Source: Caballeronia glathei
Lineage (GTDB): Bacteria > Pseudomonadota > Gammaproteobacteria > Burkholderiales > Burkholderiaceae
Assembly: GCF_000698595.1 (NCBI RefSeq)
Contig: NZ_JFHC01000035.1
Span: forward strand, 19,727 to 83,726
DNA: 64,000 nucleotides
Direction: 5' to 3'
In this document: in pieces, positions 62,448-64,000 of the stretch
Numbering within the stretch: the first letter of the stretch is position 1
Layout of the letters: every line of letters begins with the position of its first letter
Notes under the pieces: generated by a model
Seen by the model: the letters and a program-made list of their open reading frames with translations, nothing else
Databases searched by the model: none
Told to the model about the DNA's origin: nothing
Program-made: the position numbers and the translations under genes

Positions 62448-63602
62448 ATGAAAAAAAATCTTCTTATCGCAGGCGTGCTCGGCACACTGGCGGCATCGGC
62501 TCAGGCACAAAGCAGCGTCACGCTTTACGGCAGCCTAGATGCGGGCCTCGTATACACGAATAATTCCGCTGGACACAGCAACTGGCTGGAGGGCAGCGGT
62601 TCCGTCTCCGATACGTACTTTGGTCTGCGCGGCATCGAAGACCTGGGTGGAGGGTGGCACGCGCTCTTCAGATTGGAGAGCGGCTTCAACCTGAACAACG
62701 GCCGCTTCACCGAGAACAGCACCATGTTCAACCGTCAGGCTTACGTCGGCTTGCAAAGCAATCAGTTTGGCACGGTTACGCTCGGCCGCCAATATGACTC
62801 GGTGGTCGACTATCTGTCGCCGTTCGCCGAATCGGGCGCCGGATACGGCAACAATCTGGCAGCGCACCCGTTCGACAACGACAATCTCGATCATTCGTTT
62901 TCGATCAAGAATTCGGTCAAGTATCAAAGCGCGGAGTATGCGGGTCTCAAGTTCGGCGGTTTGTATGGCTTCAGCAACGACGCCGGCCAGTTTGCCAACA
63001 ACCGCGCATGGAGCGCAGGCGCTTCATACGCTAACGGTCCGTTGAATATTGGCGCGGCTTATTTGCAGACTAACAACTCGCGCAATCCGAACGCGAATGG
63101 CGCGGTGTCCGCCGGGCAGGGTAATAACAGCAACCTGTCGGCCGAATTGCAACGCACCTTCGGTGCAGGGCTGAACTATACCTACGGCCCGGCGACGGTC
63201 GGCTTCGTTTGGACGAACACGCATTACGACAACCTGATCGCCGCGTCGCAAGGGGGCACGTCGTTTGCGCTGCCCGCGAACACGAACCTGCACCTCAACA
63301 ACTTTGAGTTGAATGGCCGCTACGCACTGACGCCTGCATTGAGCTTCGACGCGTCCTATGCATACACTGACGGCAAGGTGACGGGCGGGAACGGCTCGGG
63401 CGATCCCAAGTGGCACACGGTTTCGCTGCAGGCGGACTACTCGCTCTCGCGCCGTACGGACGTATACGTAGAAGGCGTGTATCAGCACGCATCCGGCGAA
63501 CTCGGCAATGCGGGCGCAAACGTGGCGATGATTAACACGCTCTCGCCGTCCACCACTCAAAACCAGGTCGCGGCAACCGTGGGGCTGCGTCACCGCTTCT
63601 AA
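62448..63602 (+). CDS. Burkholderia-type general porin (OmpC-like)
   Basis: 384 residues from the ATG at 62448. Signal peptide 'MKKNLLIAGVLGTLAASAQA', then 'QSSVTLYGSLDAGLVYTNNS' and many alternating beta strands, ending in Phe ('VGLRHRF'), the outer-membrane sorting signal. Forms trimeric 16-strand pores. Such porins are numerous in Burkholderiales genomes. The gene is intact and apparently monocistronic. Confidence 0.93.
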   Translation: MKKNLLIAGVLGTLAASAQAQSSVTLYGSLDAGLVYTNNSAGHSNWLEGSGSVSDTYFGLRGIEDLGGGWHALFRLESGFNLNNGRFTENSTMFNRQAYVGLQSNQFGTVTLGRQYDSVVDYLSPFAESGAGYGNNLAAHPFDNDNLDHSFSIKNSVKYQSAEYAGLKFGGLYGFSNDAGQFANNRAWSAGASYANGPLNIGAAYLQTNNSRNPNANGAVSAGQGNNSNLSAELQRTFGAGLNYTYGPATVGFVWTNTHYDNLIAASQGGTSFALPANTNLHLNNFELNGRYALTPALSFDASYAYTDGKVTGGNGSGDPKWHTVSLQADYSLSRRTDVYVEGVYQHASGELGNAGANVAMINTLSPSTTQNQVAATVGLRHRF

Positions 63603-63653
63603 GAGCGCTTCGGGGAGCCACTTACAAGCGGCGTCGCGAGTGCAAAATGCGCC

Positions 63654-63672
63654 GCGATCGACTCGATCGCGC
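63654..63672. terminator. possible porin terminator hairpin
   Basis: CGCGATCGA and TCGATCGCG around one C, followed by CTCGTTTTCTT, 52 bp after the porin stop. Confidence 0.5.
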
Positions 63673-64000
63673 TCGTTTTCTTGTCTCCACTGAGCGGCGC
63701 CTGGTACTCCTAGCGTCCTCGTTCGGGGCTTTAACTTACTCACACACGCATTCAAAATCGTTTCGAATCACACAGCCTCCCTATTATTACCGGACACACG
63801 ACACCTGTTCGGTCGTCGTCTTGAACCGCGTGAAGTCCGGAACCGCACCGTCGAGTGCGCGGCATATGGGCAATCAGTGCTCCGGGGCTGCATACAGAGG
63901 TGGCCTCACTCGTTCGGACAGTCTTCTGAGATTTTTAAGTGGAACGTCCGGGGCGGTCATGCTGCCAATTTGATCGCAGGCAGCGTCGCGAAGTATGCCT
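63673..64000. other. no gene recognised, 328 bp
   Basis: Right edge of the window; no supported feature. Confidence 0.4.

Noticed and set aside
1..64000. CRISPR arrays
   Set aside because: No regularly spaced direct repeats of the right length were seen.
1..64000. tRNA or rRNA genes
   Set aside because: None recognised by eye; a small tRNA could be missed without a scan.

Overview
The window looks like part of a large conjugative plasmid or secondary replicon of a Burkholderiales bacterium (Paraburkholderia/Caballeronia/Burkholderia type). The evidence is the GC-rich sequence, a Burkholderia-type porin, H-NS and HU proteins with Lys/Ala-rich tails, and a Rep/iteron origin with ParA, ParB and palindromic parS-like sites. 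Nothing here was searched against a database; family calls come from motifs read in the translations.

Layout. 0-16 kb is a plasmid maintenance and establishment region. It holds the start of a KAP-type P-loop NTPase running off the left edge, a Lar-like zinc protein, a tyrosine recombinase with an extra C-terminal helix-turn-helix, a ParM-like actin ATPase with a small partner, small membrane proteins, a zinc-finger/Toprim primase, an SSB gene interrupted by an amber codon, a NERD-domain protein, a large coiled-coil protein followed by a long FlhC-like protein, and a CAP-domain lipoprotein. Five plus-strand gaps in this region share one promoter-like element (CTTGACTTC or CCTTGACTTC, then 15 bases between hexamers, then a weak -10), which suggests a co-regulated set. 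16.9-32.2 kb is one minus-strand operon of 15 tightly packed genes. It starts with VirB8, VirB9 and VirB10 homologues and continues through two lytic transglycosylases and a second VirB9-like protein into a type IVb pilus set (TcpQ/PilL, PilN secretin, PilO, PilP, PilQ ATPase, PilR, PilS pilin, PilV tip protein) and a secreted protein. Two copies of a palindromic operator-like site lie upstream. 33.2-38.3 kb is the replication and partition core: Rep initiator, iterons with an AT-rich stretch and a DnaA-like box, two long inverted-repeat pairs, parA-parB, a terminator and two identical 19-bp palindromes.

38.3-64 kb is accessory and partly decayed. It contains a broken TnpB-type transposon gene, NudC, a tandem-domain H-NS convergent with a tailed HU, and an intact three-gene envelope operon (OmpA-like lipoprotein, five-helix membrane protein, periplasmic protein with a weak von Willebrand A-like look). 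After these come pseudogenes (dienelactone hydrolase, PEP mutase/isocitrate lyase-like, cytochrome P450, metallo-beta-lactamase fold, alpha/beta hydrolase, RND outer-membrane factor), mixed with an intact BRCT protein, an intact cytochrome P450 and an intact porin.

How it fits together. The Rep/ParAB/parS block and probably ParM stabilise the replicon. SSB, primase and the Lar-like protein fit the establishment functions of a conjugative element. The VirB8-9-10 plus type IVb pilus operon supplies the envelope channel and the mating pilus, but VirB4, VirD4, a relaxase and a prepilin peptidase are not in the window. The FlhC-like protein is a candidate regulator of transfer by analogy with the FlhC-like SetC/AcaC activators. 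The OmpA/membrane/periplasmic operon at 46.8-50.8 kb is the best candidate for an undescribed system.
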